This document shows positions 27,986 to 36,839 of a DNA stretch of 62,472 bases, piece after piece (positions within the stretch are counted from its first letter, which is position 1; each line of letters begins with the position of its first letter). The notes under the pieces are model-generated. The model did not search any database. It was not told the DNA's origin and saw only the letters and a list, made by a program, of their open reading frames with translations. The position numbers were made by a program, and so were the translations under genes. Origin of the DNA: Dehalococcoidia bacterium (GTDB taxonomy: Bacteria; Chloroflexota; Dehalococcoidia; Lucifugimonadales; UBA3495); NCBI GenBank assembly GCA_022827095.1, contig JAJDTP010000013.1:1-62472 (forward strand), written 5' to 3'.

Positions 27986-28121
27986 CTCACGTGTACTCAG
28001 TTTGTCATCGCGAGGAGCGCAGCGACGTGGTGATCCGGTTGCTGAAAGAGACCATGTTACCAACACGAGATTGCCACGCTGCGCTCGCAATGACTGGTGA
28101 GTGCAACTGGGTACGCATGAG
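27986..28121. mobile_element. 136-bp non-autonomous inverted-repeat element, copy A
   Basis: The ends CTCACGTGTACTCAGTT and AACTGGGTACGCATGAG are inverted repeats with three mismatches. The core is the GTCATCGCGAGGAGCGCAGC hairpin repeat, also seen alone at 11016 and 38047. The element at 35574 is homologous along its whole length and is exactly as long. No coding capacity. Confidence 0.75.
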
Positions 28122-28141
28122 GATTCTCCCCCGGGCGAAGC

Positions 28142-29227
28142 TCAGCGCGACAGGCGACTGAGCAGGCTGACGTACCATCGGGACAATGGCACGACCAAAC
28201 CGGCCCGATGGTACAGGCGGGCCGGTGCGGATTCAGCCGCAATGCTCTGCGCCAGCATCGGCTCCAGGACCCGGTCGCGGAACTGCTCAACCAACCCGCG
28301 GTGGTCCGTGCACAGCACAACCTCCTGTTGCAGATCGTAGGCCACGAAATCGAAGTTGCAGCTGCCCAGAATGAGTTGCGTCCCGTCAACCACCACGGCT
28401 TTCACGTGGCACATTTCCGGTTGATACAGCAGTACTTCGAGATTCGAACCCGCGGCTGCGCGGAACAACTCCTGTTGCAGGATGGCCTTGTTGTTGTGCG
28501 CCGGGTTGATAACCCGCACACGAACTGACTCAGCGAGTTGCGCAAGGCGCGCCAGCAAAGGGTCGGAAACGTAGGGTGTGATCACGTCAATCGACTCTCG
28601 GGCACGCTCGATGGTAGCGAAGAGTTCTTCGTATTCCGCTCGGCTGCGGCGGCCGTCCAGGAAGTAGAGTTTTCCCAGGGGAGTTGGCACAATCCGCGAA
28701 GAGTTGACCCCGCGCATCGTGTCGTAGAAATCTCCCGCCAGCGCAGCGACCAAGGTCGGACAGCCCGTTCGCATCATCAGGTCGTGCCACCGGAAATTGT
28801 GCTCGCTGAGGTTGAACCCGCCCAGAAATGCCTCGTCATCAACGACCATCATTTTCTTGTGGTTCCTGATGGGAAATTTACGCCAGAGGCAGCCCATGGG
28901 GTTCGTAACGACGATACGCACGCCGTTTCGTTCGGCCGAGCGGAGCAGCTTCCGCGTGTCTCGCACCTCCCGGCGGAACTCCGGATCCGAAAGGAACCTC
29001 AGGCTGAAGATCAGATCATCGCTAATTTTTGCGGTGGAAAAGGCGTCGACGCACAGGACCTTCTCCTCAGCCGGGGAACGGACCAACAGGTCCCAAAAAC
29101 GCCGACCCACCGAATCCATTTCGAAGGTCATCACCTGCACCAACACGCGGCAGCGCGCCTGCAGTATGGCTGGCTCTACCGCGTCGACAAACTCAGGGGC
29201 ATTGACCAGTAGCGAGGGATCGTGCAC
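28142..29227 (-). CDS. Phospholipase D family protein (cardiolipin synthase-like)
   Basis: 361 aa with two HKD motifs: IRNHKKMMVVDDEAFLGGFN near residue 117 and MCHVKAVVVDGTQLILGSCN near residue 291, each followed by the expected G-S/G-FN turn. The enzyme would carry out phosphatidyl transfer or hydrolysis on phospholipids; there is no N-terminal membrane span, unlike classical cardiolipin synthases. GTG start, 13 bases after the ureohydrolase stop. Function in that operon is unclear. Confidence 0.85.
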   Translation of the reverse strand: MHDPSLLVNAPEFVDAVEPAILQARCRVLVQVMTFEMDSVGRRFWDLLVRSPAEEKVLCVDAFSTAKISDDLIFSLRFLSDPEFRREVRDTRKLLRSAERNGVRIVVTNPMGCLWRKFPIRNHKKMMVVDDEAFLGGFNLSEHNFRWHDLMMRTGCPTLVAALAGDFYDTMRGVNSSRIVPTPLGKLYFLDGRRSRAEYEELFATIERARESIDVITPYVSDPLLARLAQLAESVRVRVINPAHNNKAILQQELFRAAAGSNLEVLLYQPEMCHVKAVVVDGTQLILGSCNFDFVAYDLQQEVVLCTDHRGLVEQFRDRVLEPMLAQSIAAESAPARLYHRAGLVVPLSRWYVSLLSRLSR

Positions 29228-29240
29228 TGGTTGGCGGGGG

Positions 29241-30239
29241 TCAGCGGGACGGGAAACGGGCGGCGAGGACGTCCGCGATCAGTCGCACGGCCACCTGTGC
29301 GGTCAGGTCAGACACGTCGTACGGCGGCGCAACCTCCACCACGTCGAATGCGACCAGGTTGGAGCGCGCTACCAGCGCGGTCAGGCAACGTCGGCATTCC
29401 TCGTAATACAGCCCGCCTACCTCCGGCGTTCCGGTGCCGGGCGCCTGGGTCGGGTCGAGAACGTCCACATCAAAAGTGATGTACAAATTCGACCCGACAG
29501 GCAGGCTCTGGGCCACCACCTCCGGGCCCGCCTCGCGAAACTGTCGGGCGGTCACGATGGTGTTGCCGTGGCTCATGGCCTCCTCATACGGAGCCCGACG
29601 CACGCTGCGGATGCCCACCGACGATATTGAGCCCACGTGCTCCAACTCGTGGCACCGACGAATCGGGCTGCCGTGCGTAAGCAGCGACCCGTGGTAGTCG
29701 TGGGTGTAGTCCAAGTGGGCGTCGAAGTGCACTATGTCCAGCGGAGCGAACCGTCCCAGGCCAGCCACCGCTGGGAAGGTGATGGCATGGTCACCGCCGA
29801 GTACCACGGGCATCGCCCCGCGCTCGGCGATCCGCGCCACCACGCCGGCCAGCCGCTCGAAATTGTGCACCACCTCGGAGGGGTTCACCGTCACATTGCC
29901 GCAATCCACCATGGTGATGCCGCGTAGGAGTTCATCACCCGCGTCGGCGTCGAAGAATCCCTCGGCGTCCCTTCCCTGGCCGTAGGGATCGAGGTAAGAA
30001 TAGGCTCGTGGCGCGTCCCGAAGGGCGTCGGGGCCGTAGCGGGCCCCCGGGCGTCCAAAGGTTCCCTGGTCGAAGGGCATGCCCACGAACGCGATGTCTG
30101 CATCCAGTTGATCGATGTCGGAGCATCGGGGCGAGCGAAACATCGTGCGGGGCCTGCGATCCAGGGCCGGCACATCCGCGGAAGACGCATCGGGCAGGTA
30201 TTGTGGTCCGATGTTGAAGTTGGAATTGAAGTAGGTCAT
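29241..30239 (-). CDS. Agmatinase/arginase family ureohydrolase
   Basis: About 332 aa. Binuclear Mn ligands: VVLGGDHAITFP, IVHFDAHLDYTHDY and ITFDVDVLDPTQAPG-TGTPEVGG. Such enzymes release urea from agmatine, arginine or guanidino acids; the N-terminal segment of about 60 residues and the SPIRRCHE loop are closer to agmatinase/guanidinobutyrase. ATG at 30239 is preferred; a GTG two codons upstream is possible. Adjacent to a phospholipase D family gene. Confidence 0.88.
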   Translation of the reverse strand: MTYFNSNFNIGPQYLPDASSADVPALDRRPRTMFRSPRCSDIDQLDADIAFVGMPFDQGTFGRPGARYGPDALRDAPRAYSYLDPYGQGRDAEGFFDADAGDELLRGITMVDCGNVTVNPSEVVHNFERLAGVVARIAERGAMPVVLGGDHAITFPAVAGLGRFAPLDIVHFDAHLDYTHDYHGSLLTHGSPIRRCHELEHVGSISSVGIRSVRRAPYEEAMSHGNTIVTARQFREAGPEVVAQSLPVGSNLYITFDVDVLDPTQAPGTGTPEVGGLYYEECRRCLTALVARSNLVAFDVVEVAPPYDVSDLTAQVAVRLIADVLAARFPSR

Positions 30240-30266
30240 ACACACCGAATAGGCGGGAAGTAGCGA

Positions 30267-30641
30267 TCAAGGCAGTTTGCCAATGGTTACGCGCCCTCCG
30301 GGAACCATTGCCGCGGTAAGCAAATAGCCCGCTAATAGGCGTGCGCCAACAAGGGTTTCAGATTCGGATATCAGAACTGGGATCGCTCTAACCTCATCGT
30401 CCCAGAATACGGCGGCGTAACAAAAATCAAAGTCGTGTCGCTGTTGGTTGCCCAAAACCAGTGGCCTTGAACCTTCTACGGTCAGGCCCATTTGGCTAAT
30501 GGCTGCCCGGGGCATCATCAGATATTGGGAAAACCCGGTGTCAATCACTGCGTCGAATCGATGTGCGGTCCGCCGATCATAGGCAACCACTTCTACAGAG
30601 ATGACAGCCTCGTAGATATCGTTCACGCGCCCGCTGATCAT
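30267..30641 (-). CDS. Clan AA (retropepsin-like) aspartic protease
   Basis: 124 aa. DAVIDTGFSQYLMMP near residue 31 contains the catalytic D-T-G of single-domain, presumably dimeric, aspartic proteases of the AF_0612 type (DTGF form). VRAIPVLISESETLVGARLLAGY is the family's C-terminal flap/ALxG-like segment. Its start overlaps the stop of the upstream 88-aa protein by four bases. In other genomes these proteases are also paired with a small upstream protein, possibly in toxin-antitoxin-like units; this last point is from memory. Confidence 0.75.
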   Translation of the reverse strand: MISGRVNDIYEAVISVEVVAYDRRTAHRFDAVIDTGFSQYLMMPRAAISQMGLTVEGSRPLVLGNQQRHDFDFCYAAVFWDDEVRAIPVLISESETLVGARLLAGYLLTAAMVPGGRVTIGKLP

Positions 30642-30904
30642 CCGATTCTTATCCGCTTGCCATGCAAGATGGTCTCATCGTCAAACCCGACGCGAAAGAC
30701 GATCATCTCCCCATCAGGCTGCCGGTCACGCAAGTGGACAGTAGCAACAATCAGCTCATCGTCCACTTCGTAGTCATGCGACTTGGCGTCAATGACGATG
30801 AACTTACCATTTTCCGCCGGCTCTAACTGGTCGCGAAGTTCCGCGTTGTAGAACTCTTCGGCCTGCAACGAAGCGGCAGTGCGGTTGTTGTCAGTAGCCG
30901 CCAT
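30638..30904 (-). CDS. 88-aa partner of the aspartic protease
   Basis: Begins MAATDNNRTAASLQAEEFYN after a GGAGG site at ATG 30904. The second half (GKFIVIDAKSHDYEVDDELI, then GEMIVFRVGFDD) is the small protein commonly found before clan-AA proteases in cyanobacteria and Chloroflexota, as I recall. Overlap with the protease start is ATGA. Function unknown; likely a substrate or regulator of the protease. Confidence 0.7.
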   Translation of the reverse strand: MAATDNNRTAASLQAEEFYNAELRDQLEPAENGKFIVIDAKSHDYEVDDELIVATVHLRDRQPDGEMIVFRVGFDDETILHGKRIRIG

Positions 30905-31001
30905 GATGCCTCCATAATAGGCAGCCAAAACCGTTCCGGTGATTGCTGCTGCGCTTTTTGATTATACTTGACCGCAGCCGAAGTGAAAAAAGGAGTTTCC
31001 C

Positions 31002-31772
31002 ATGGCACGCCTTGAGGACTACCAGAACCGGTTCCAGTTTGCAAAGTTCGAGCGCGTGGACGGCATACTTCAGATGACGCTCCACAGCGATGGAGACACG
31101 CTGCAATGGGGCGCCGGCCCGCACACCGAGTTGCCGGAGGTATTTCACACCATCGGGACCGATCCGGAGAACAAGGTGATCATCATGACCGGCGCCGGAG
31201 ACGGGTTCACCGGACCGGCCGGCAGCAGCGACACGGTGCCGCGGCGGACGCCGGAGCAGTGGGACGCCACCTACTGGGAAGGTAAGCATCTGCTGGGCAA
31301 TTTGCTCAATATCGAGGTGCCGATCATTGCCGCCATCAACGGCCCGGCCTTGCGGCACTCGGAACTGCCCCTGCTCAGCGACATCGTCCTGGCCGCGCCG
31401 CACACCACGTTCCAGGACTCTGGCCACTTCATGAGCGGGCTGACGCCGGGCGACGGAATGCACATCATCTACCCGCTGCTGCTTGGCATCAACCGCGGAC
31501 GCTATTTCCTGCTGACCGGCCAGATGCTTGACGCGGAAAAGGCGCTGGAATTCGGTCTGGTCGCCGAGGTGCTGCCCACGGACGAGTTGCTGCCACGGGC
31601 CTGGGAGTTGGCAAGGCAACTGGCGCAGCAACCGCGCCTCGTGCTGCGCTACTCGCGCGTGCTGCTGACGCATCAGTTGAAAGGCGTCCTGCACGACATA
31701 CTGGGCTATGGCCTGGCGTTGGAAGGTCTCGGGTCCGCTCAGGACTACCTGGACCGGGGGCAGGGCCGCTAA
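31002..31772 (+). CDS. Crotonase family hydrolase, 6-oxocamphor hydrolase-like
   Basis: 256 aa. The enoyl-CoA hydratase/isomerase fold is clear (VIIMTGAGDGFTGPAG, VPIIAAINGPALRHSELPLL, then GLVAEVLP). The segment GHFMSGLTPGDGMHIIYPLL with NRGRYFLLTGQMLDA resembles 6-oxocamphor hydrolase, a retro-Claisen C-C hydrolase that does not use CoA. The usual second catalytic Glu of hydratases is absent. AAAAGGAG precedes the ATG. Convergent with an MFS gene after five bases. Confidence 0.8.
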   Translation: MARLEDYQNRFQFAKFERVDGILQMTLHSDGDTLQWGAGPHTELPEVFHTIGTDPENKVIIMTGAGDGFTGPAGSSDTVPRRTPEQWDATYWEGKHLLGNLLNIEVPIIAAINGPALRHSELPLLSDIVLAAPHTTFQDSGHFMSGLTPGDGMHIIYPLLLGINRGRYFLLTGQMLDAEKALEFGLVAEVLPTDELLPRAWELARQLAQQPRLVLRYSRVLLTHQLKGVLHDILGYGLALEGLGSAQDYLDRGQGR

Positions 31773-31777
31773 TCCCT

Positions 31778-33070
31778 TCAGACTAGCGCGCCGTCCGTTT
31801 TGCGCGGCGGCAGCGCAGTCAGTACCAGCGCGGCGCTGCCTCCGTAGATCGCCAACAGCGTCCACCAGGCCAGCAGGTAGGACCCGGTGTAGTCGTGCAG
31901 GTAGCCCACCAGTGGCGCGCCCAGTCCGGCGGACAGAAGATTGACCGGCATGACGATGCCCCGGATGGTTCCCAGGAACGCTCGCCCGTAGTAGGCAGCG
32001 AAAATATACGAGTGCACGATCATGCCGAATCCCACCGAGCTGCCGAACAGGATGGTCGAAAGAAACATCATCTGCGCCGAGGAAACGTAGATCATCAGGA
32101 CGATGGCTACGATGAAACCTGAGAACGATGCAGCCGCCAGGAAACGGATCGGGACGCGGTCGGCCAACCAGCCGGCCACCAGAGAGGTGGCGGCGGCGCC
32201 ACCGGCGTCGGCGGCAAAAGACCAGGAAACCAGCAGCGGATCGTAAGCTTTCTCTACGAAGTAGGGTATCCGGTGAAAACTGGCGCCGCCCTGGGCAACT
32301 CCGGACAGGGCAAAGACGGCCATCAACTTCCACATGGTCCCGGTGCGGAACGCCTCCCGGACGGTCCATACTTCCTCATCGTCCGCCTGACGTGGACGCG
32401 AGGCCTGTGACCCAGACTCGACTGACGCATCGGGCGGTGCGCCGTCCACCCTGAGGCCCATGTCCTCGGGCTGGCGGCGCAGGAACAGGGCCGACGCCGG
32501 CACCGATATGATGACAAATATCAGCGCCAGAATGCGCCAGGTTCCCCGCCAGCCATAGGCGTCGATCAGCCATTGGGTTACGGGCATGAAGACTATTCCG
32601 CCGATGCCAAGACCGGCGCCAGCCAGAGCCAGCGCCCGGCCACGTTTCTGCACGAACCATTTGGCTATCGGCACCGATGTCACGATCCCGTTGGGCGCGG
32701 CCAGACCGGTCATTCCTATGATTCCGAAGAACAGAATGAATTGCCAGGCGTGGTCGCTGTAGCTCACGGAAAGCAGGCAACCACCGATCAGCAGTGCACA
32801 GAGGGGGATGTAAACCCGTGGGCCGTATCGGTCGATCAGCCAACCAACGGCAAAACTCAGCACGCCGGTGGCTAGGCGTCGGGTGGTCTGCAGCCAGCCG
32901 AAGGTGGCGCGGGACAGGGCCAACTCTCGCTGCATCGGCAGCACGAACAAGCCGTAGTTCAGGGTCCCCGTGCACATAGTCGAGAAGTTGATGGCAAACA
33001 TGGCCGCGACGATGACCCAGCCATAGAAAACGCTCCCGCGCTCCGGGGAATGTTCGTCTGTAGCGATCAA
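31778..33070 (-). CDS. MFS transporter, OFA/monocarboxylate type, 12 spans
   Basis: 430 aa. N-terminus FYGWVIVAAMFAINFSTMCTGT with about 12 hydrophobic spans; WLIDRYGPRVYIPLCALLIGG is motif A of the oxalate/formate antiporter-type branch, which carries carboxylates. The first start is TTG at 33070 without a strong ribosome binding site, so the real start may differ by some codons. Downstream of a metallo-beta-lactamase-fold gene with a hairpin repeat between them. Confidence 0.85.
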   Translation of the reverse strand: MIATDEHSPERGSVFYGWVIVAAMFAINFSTMCTGTLNYGLFVLPMQRELALSRATFGWLQTTRRLATGVLSFAVGWLIDRYGPRVYIPLCALLIGGCLLSVSYSDHAWQFILFFGIIGMTGLAAPNGIVTSVPIAKWFVQKRGRALALAGAGLGIGGIVFMPVTQWLIDAYGWRGTWRILALIFVIISVPASALFLRRQPEDMGLRVDGAPPDASVESGSQASRPRQADDEEVWTVREAFRTGTMWKLMAVFALSGVAQGGASFHRIPYFVEKAYDPLLVSWSFAADAGGAAATSLVAGWLADRVPIRFLAAASFSGFIVAIVLMIYVSSAQMMFLSTILFGSSVGFGMIVHSYIFAAYYGRAFLGTIRGIVMPVNLLSAGLGAPLVGYLHDYTGSYLLAWWTLLAIYGGSAALVLTALPPRKTDGALV

Positions 33071-33083
33071 TTCAGAAACGAAG

Positions 33084-33111
33084 GTAGGGGCGAATGGTAA
33101 TTCGCCCCTAC
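33084..33111. repeat. GTAGGGGCGAA hairpin repeat
   Basis: GTAGGGGCGAA, a TGGTAA loop and TTCGCCCCTAC form a perfect 11-bp stem. Hairpins of this sequence are scattered in many Chloroflexota and cyanobacterial genomes. It sits between two leftward genes where it could act as a terminator or attenuator. Confidence 0.6.
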
Positions 33112-33148
33112 GCTCAACGACGGTGACCGTACAGCCGGCCGGAGCTGG

Positions 33149-33985
33149 TCAGATGGCCTGCCAGTAGCGCCGGCCCTGCAGGCGTACGATTTTTCCGAAT
33201 CCGGGCGCGGGCAGGTGCACCGCCGCGACCGGTATGCCTTCGCTCTCCAACTGGTCCAGAACCGCCTGCCGGGTCGCTATGGCCTGTTCCGGAATGATGT
33301 CGGCGCGGGATGCCCAGTGGGTCTGCTGGATTTGAGAGGTGTTGTGCAGCACGTCGCCCAGGACCAGGGCACGCTCGCCACCTGAATTGATCATGATGCT
33401 CATGTGGCCCGGGGTATGGCCGGGCGTGGGCAGCGTGGTCAACTCGCCGGTGATGCTGAACTCGCCTTCCATCAACTCCACCAGCCCCATGTCCACCAGG
33501 GGCCACACGCAATCGGGAGCGTTGGGGTAACGATCGGGTTGCAACGCCGGGTCGTGGCTGGCGTCCAGATCGACCTTGCTGAAGTAGTACCTGGCGTTGG
33601 GAAAGGTGGGTATCAGGTTGCCACCGTCGTCCCTGACTGTGTTCCAGCCGACGTGGTCCCGGTGCAGGTGGGTCATGACCACCGCATCTATGTCGTCCGG
33701 TGACAGACCGTTGCGGGACATGTCGTCCAGCAATTCGCCCCAGGGCGTTTCGGGGGTGTTCTTGGCTCCCAGCCCAGTGTCGATGGCGATATTCTTGCCC
33801 TCGGACCGCACCAGGAAACAAGCGAGATTGAAGCTCACCTTGCGGTCGGGTGTGAGATGGTCGTGGAAGGGTTCCCAGTCCGATGCCGGGATGTCCGGGA
33901 AGAAGTTGCAGATATCAAACTCGAGTAGGCCGTCCGACAACGACGCGATCTCCACGTTGCCGATAGTAATCTTGCTGGCAGCCAT
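33149..33985 (-). CDS. Metallo-beta-lactamase-fold hydrolase
   Basis: 278 aa. MTHLHRDHVGWN is the HxHxDH metal motif, further ligands in TPGHTPGHMS, LVLGDVLHN and AVHLPAPGFG. The N-acyl-homoserine-lactonase/alkyl-lactonase branch has this arrangement, but lactonase activity is a guess. GGAGGGACT fixes ATG 33985. No signal peptide. First gene of a leftward pair with the OFA-type carrier. Confidence 0.87.
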   Translation of the reverse strand: MAASKITIGNVEIASLSDGLLEFDICNFFPDIPASDWEPFHDHLTPDRKVSFNLACFLVRSEGKNIAIDTGLGAKNTPETPWGELLDDMSRNGLSPDDIDAVVMTHLHRDHVGWNTVRDDGGNLIPTFPNARYYFSKVDLDASHDPALQPDRYPNAPDCVWPLVDMGLVELMEGEFSITGELTTLPTPGHTPGHMSIMINSGGERALVLGDVLHNTSQIQQTHWASRADIIPEQAIATRQAVLDQLESEGIPVAAVHLPAPGFGKIVRLQGRRYWQAI

Positions 33986-34248
33986 AGTCCCTCCAGATGC
34001 CGCGGATTGGCGCATTCTACCACTGGCATTCCTTCGCCAACCGGCGTTGCTTGGAATCAATTTTTGTGTGCGTTGTTCGCACAGGCTGTCCGGCTCCGCA
34101 GATGTGGTGTGCCGAGGCCACTGTTGTCGGATTGCGGCCCTGGCGTCGCGGCGAGTTTCGACTGTTTAGAACTAAGCCAGCGTTTGCTGACACCAGCCGG
34201 TGGACGAGGGCAATCGACGGGTGGTACACCGGAATCAGGTTGCCATCC
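33986..34248. promoter_or_regulatory. Divergent intergenic region
   Basis: Separates the leftward metallo-hydrolase from the rightward DUF2851 gene. No perfect operator or strong -35/-10 pair is visible. The rightward frame is open throughout, but coding character begins at 34249. Confidence 0.3.
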
Positions 34249-35565
34249 ATGAACATCAACGACCAACCCGAAGCCCACGCCGGCCAAAAACCGCGGGGAG
34301 TCGACCCGCGCGATCCGCTGCCGCCCATCACGGAAAAGCAATTGGCACGCCTTTGGCAGCGCAGAGCTGCGCGGAGCCGGGCACTTCGAACCGAACACGG
34401 AAACCGGGTCCGTGTGCTCTATCCGGGGCGCCCGGGAGTTACGGCGGGACCAGATTTTCGTGACGCCCTGCTACTGGTGGAAGACCAGGGCCTCGTGCAG
34501 GGTGATGTAGAAGTCCATCTGCGTCAGCGCGATTGGCGATCCCATCGCCACCACGAGGACCCCAACTACAACGGGGTGGCGTTGCACGTCGCCCTGGAGA
34601 CCGCCGGACCGGATTCGGACACGGCCAGCGGTCGCAACCCCCCGCTGGTTAGCCTGCGCAGTTTGCTCGATAATCCGTCACTCGAGGATTCGCCGGAGCA
34701 GGTGAGGGATCACCTCTGGTTGTTGCTGGAAGGGCGGGGCTACAGGCGGCCGGACAATGCGGAGCGGATGGCCGCACTGCTCAATCGGGCCGGGGACGAG
34801 CGCTTTCTGGACCGGAGCCGAGTGCTTCAACAACTGATGCTGGAACAATCGCCGGCGCAAACCCTCTGGGAATCCATTTGCGAAGCCCTGGGTTATCGAC
34901 ACAACCGGCACGCGTTCCTGCAACTGGCGGCCAATGCCCCGATCGACGCGCTGGAAAACATGACGCGACCACTAGCGGAGAAAGATCGGCTCGCCGTGCT
35001 GACCGACGAGTTACTTGTACTGGCCGGATTCAACGACGCAAAGGGCAGGGCGGGCCAGGACATAACCCACCGCAAATCCGGAATATGGCCGGACACGCCG
35101 CAGTGGAAGCTGTTCCGGGTTCGGCCTTCGAATCATCCCCGACGAAGGGTGGTCGGCGCAGCCGGGCTGCTGGCCCGGTTCAGTGATGAGGGATTGCTCC
35201 ACGGCCTGGCGAATGTGGCAAACGCGGGCAATCCGTCGTCGTTGACCGCGGCGCTGAGTATCGGAAGCGGCGCCGGTGGTGGAACCGCTCTGATCGGCTC
35301 CGGTCGCGCCCGGGACATCGCCGTCAACGCGGTGCTGCCGTTCCTGCACGGATTGTCCACGCTTACAGGCCATGCGCGACGGTCGGGTGCGATGTTGGAA
35401 CTGTACCGGAGGTACGGCAAGCTCACGGAGAACGAAGTCACCCGGGAACTGGAATCGGCGTTGCAACCTCGAGAATGGGGACGGGTGGCACGCACCGCCC
35501 GACAGCAACAGGGATTGATCCACCTGCAACGTCTGCTGGCCGGCGCTGCCGGCCCAAGAAGATAA
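34249..35565 (+). CDS. DUF2851 family protein
   Basis: 438 aa. The family signature is seen in order: ITEKQLARLWQRRA, VRVLYPGRPGVTAGPDFRDA, GLVQGDVEVHLRQRDWRSH, HHEDPNYNGVALHVAL, then WESICEALGYRHNRHAFLQLA and a C-terminal helical part. The D...E-H residues suggest a nuclease-like active site, but no function is known to me. The ATG at 34249 has only a weak ribosome binding site; an upstream frame is open. Followed immediately by a 136-bp inverted-repeat element. Confidence 0.8.
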   Translation: MNINDQPEAHAGQKPRGVDPRDPLPPITEKQLARLWQRRAARSRALRTEHGNRVRVLYPGRPGVTAGPDFRDALLLVEDQGLVQGDVEVHLRQRDWRSHRHHEDPNYNGVALHVALETAGPDSDTASGRNPPLVSLRSLLDNPSLEDSPEQVRDHLWLLLEGRGYRRPDNAERMAALLNRAGDERFLDRSRVLQQLMLEQSPAQTLWESICEALGYRHNRHAFLQLAANAPIDALENMTRPLAEKDRLAVLTDELLVLAGFNDAKGRAGQDITHRKSGIWPDTPQWKLFRVRPSNHPRRRVVGAAGLLARFSDEGLLHGLANVANAGNPSSLTAALSIGSGAGGGTALIGSGRARDIAVNAVLPFLHGLSTLTGHARRSGAMLELYRRYGKLTENEVTRELESALQPREWGRVARTARQQQGLIHLQRLLAGAAGPRR

Positions 35566-35573
35566 CGAGGGTG

Positions 35574-35709
35574 CTAACGCGTACCCAGTTTGTCATCGCG
35601 AGGAGCGCAGCGACGTGGCGATCCCGTTGCGGAAAGAGGCCCTGTTGCCACCACGAGTTTGCCACGCTGCGCTCGCAATGACCGGTGGGGGATACTGGGT
35701 ACGCATGAG
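35574..35709. mobile_element. 136-bp non-autonomous inverted-repeat element, copy B
   Basis: Left end CTAACGCGTACCCAGTT, right end ACTGGGTACGCATGAG. It aligns with copy A (27986) over all 136 bases including the hairpin core. Inserted nine bases after the DUF2851 stop. Confidence 0.75.
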
Positions 35710-35766
35710 AACGGGGGCGACGTTGAAATCGCCCCCGCGACTGCGAGCCGGTGTGACCGTTTCAGG

Positions 35767-36098
35767 TTATTTCAGAGGCACGGCGAGCGAAACCCGGGGT
35801 TCCTCGCCGACGTTGCGAATGATGTGCCCGTGGCCGGTCAGGTCCTCGGCGACCAGAACGTCGCCGGGACCGAACTGTCGCTTGGCGCCGCTGGCGACCT
35901 CGATCTCGGCCCGCCCGACAGGAAGACGACATACTGGTGCCTGGGGGCAGTGTGATAGTCCTGCCACCAACCTGCCGGCCGCTGGCCGACGGTGATATCG
36001 CCGTCTCCTACGTCATTCGCGATCTCGGCAAACCGGTCGGCGGTCAGGTCTTCAAAGTGCGATTCGCCGTCATCGCCGGCGTAAATGCGGATGATCAT
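35767..36098 (-). pseudogene. Frameshifted cupin, third of a tandem set
   Basis: The first 57 codons read MIIRIYAGDDGESHFEDLTA...DYHTAPRHQYVVFLSG and the rest is in another frame: AEIEVASG, FGPGDVLVAEDLTGHGH. Comparison with the intact neighbour (36115) places a one-base loss at about 35915-35925, in GGGCGGGCC. Both halves keep strong similarity, so the lesion is recent or a sequencing error. Intact, it would be a 110-aa single-domain cupin. Confidence 0.75.
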
Positions 36099-36114
36099 CG
36101 CCTGCTGCCTCCCC

Positions 36115-36459
36115 CTAACCCTCGGCGAGGGGAACGGCCAGGGAGACGCGGAAATCGTCTCCGATGCTGCGGGCGATGTGCCCGTGACCGGTCAGGTCTT
36201 CAGCGACCAGAACGTCCCCGGGGAACATTCGCACCTTGGTGCCATCGGCAACCTCGAACTCGGCGATACCGTTAAGATTGACCACGTACTGCCGTCGAGG
36301 GGCGTTATGGTAATCGGAAAAACTCGGGGACTCTCGCCGGTTGACGTTGATGTCGCCGGGGCCCACGTTGTTGGCAATCTCGGCAAACTGGTCAGGCGTG
36401 AGTTCCTGGAAATGGCTCTCGCCGTCATCGCCGGTGTATACGCGAACTATCTGTCCCAT
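36115..36459 (-). CDS. Single-domain cupin
   Basis: 114 aa. VYTGDDGESHFQELT opens a beta-barrel with the cupin motifs DYHNAPRRQYVVNLNG (motif 1-like) and FPGDVLVAEDLTGHGH (motif 2, metal-binding His). No further domain. AGGAGG before ATG 36459; the frame could extend 15 codons without support. Two paralogues flank it. Possibly a metal-dependent isomerase or dioxygenase accessory for the local catabolic enzymes. Confidence 0.82.
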   Translation of the reverse strand: MGQIVRVYTGDDGESHFQELTPDQFAEIANNVGPGDINVNRRESPSFSDYHNAPRRQYVVNLNGIAEFEVADGTKVRMFPGDVLVAEDLTGHGHIARSIGDDFRVSLAVPLAEG

Positions 36460-36500
36460 GAGGGTAGCCTCCTGTGTGCTGGGGTAAACGGGCTGTGGGA

Positions 36501-36839
36501 TCAACTGGCCAGAGGAATCACGGCGGTGAGACTGGGAACGTCTCCAATCACGCGGGTGGTGTGGCCCTGTCCGGTGGTGTCTTCAACCAGGCGCGCGTCT
36601 CCCGGACCGTAGCGGAACGTGGTGCCATCGCCGAGGCCGATCTCGATCTCGCCGCGAAGGGAGATGGTGTACTGCCGGCGCGGCGCCGGGTGCCAGTCGA
36701 TGAAGTGGCCGGGCGGCCATTCCCGAAAGTTGATCGACTGGGCCGGCTGCGCGTCTCCCAATTCCGGATGGTCGGCGAGGCTGGTCTCTTCGATATGCGA
36801 CTGGCCGTCATCGCCGGCATAAAGTCGATAGATCGCCAT
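36501..36839 (-). CDS. Single-domain cupin, upstream paralogue
   Basis: 112 aa. LYAGDDGQSHIEET, DWHPAPRRQYTISLRG and YGPGDARLVEDTTGQGH align with the cupin at 36115, with about half the residues identical by eye. CAGGTGAACCC precedes ATG 36839. First gene of a three-copy tandem array arisen by duplication. Confidence 0.82.
   Translation of the reverse strand: MAIYRLYAGDDGQSHIEETSLADHPELGDAQPAQSINFREWPPGHFIDWHPAPRRQYTISLRGEIEIGLGDGTTFRYGPGDARLVEDTTGQGHTTRVIGDVPSLTAVIPLAS

Noticed and set aside
35767-36098. Programmed ribosomal frameshift in the third cupin
   Set aside because: No slippery heptamer or downstream structure; comparison with the intact copies points to a simple one-base loss.
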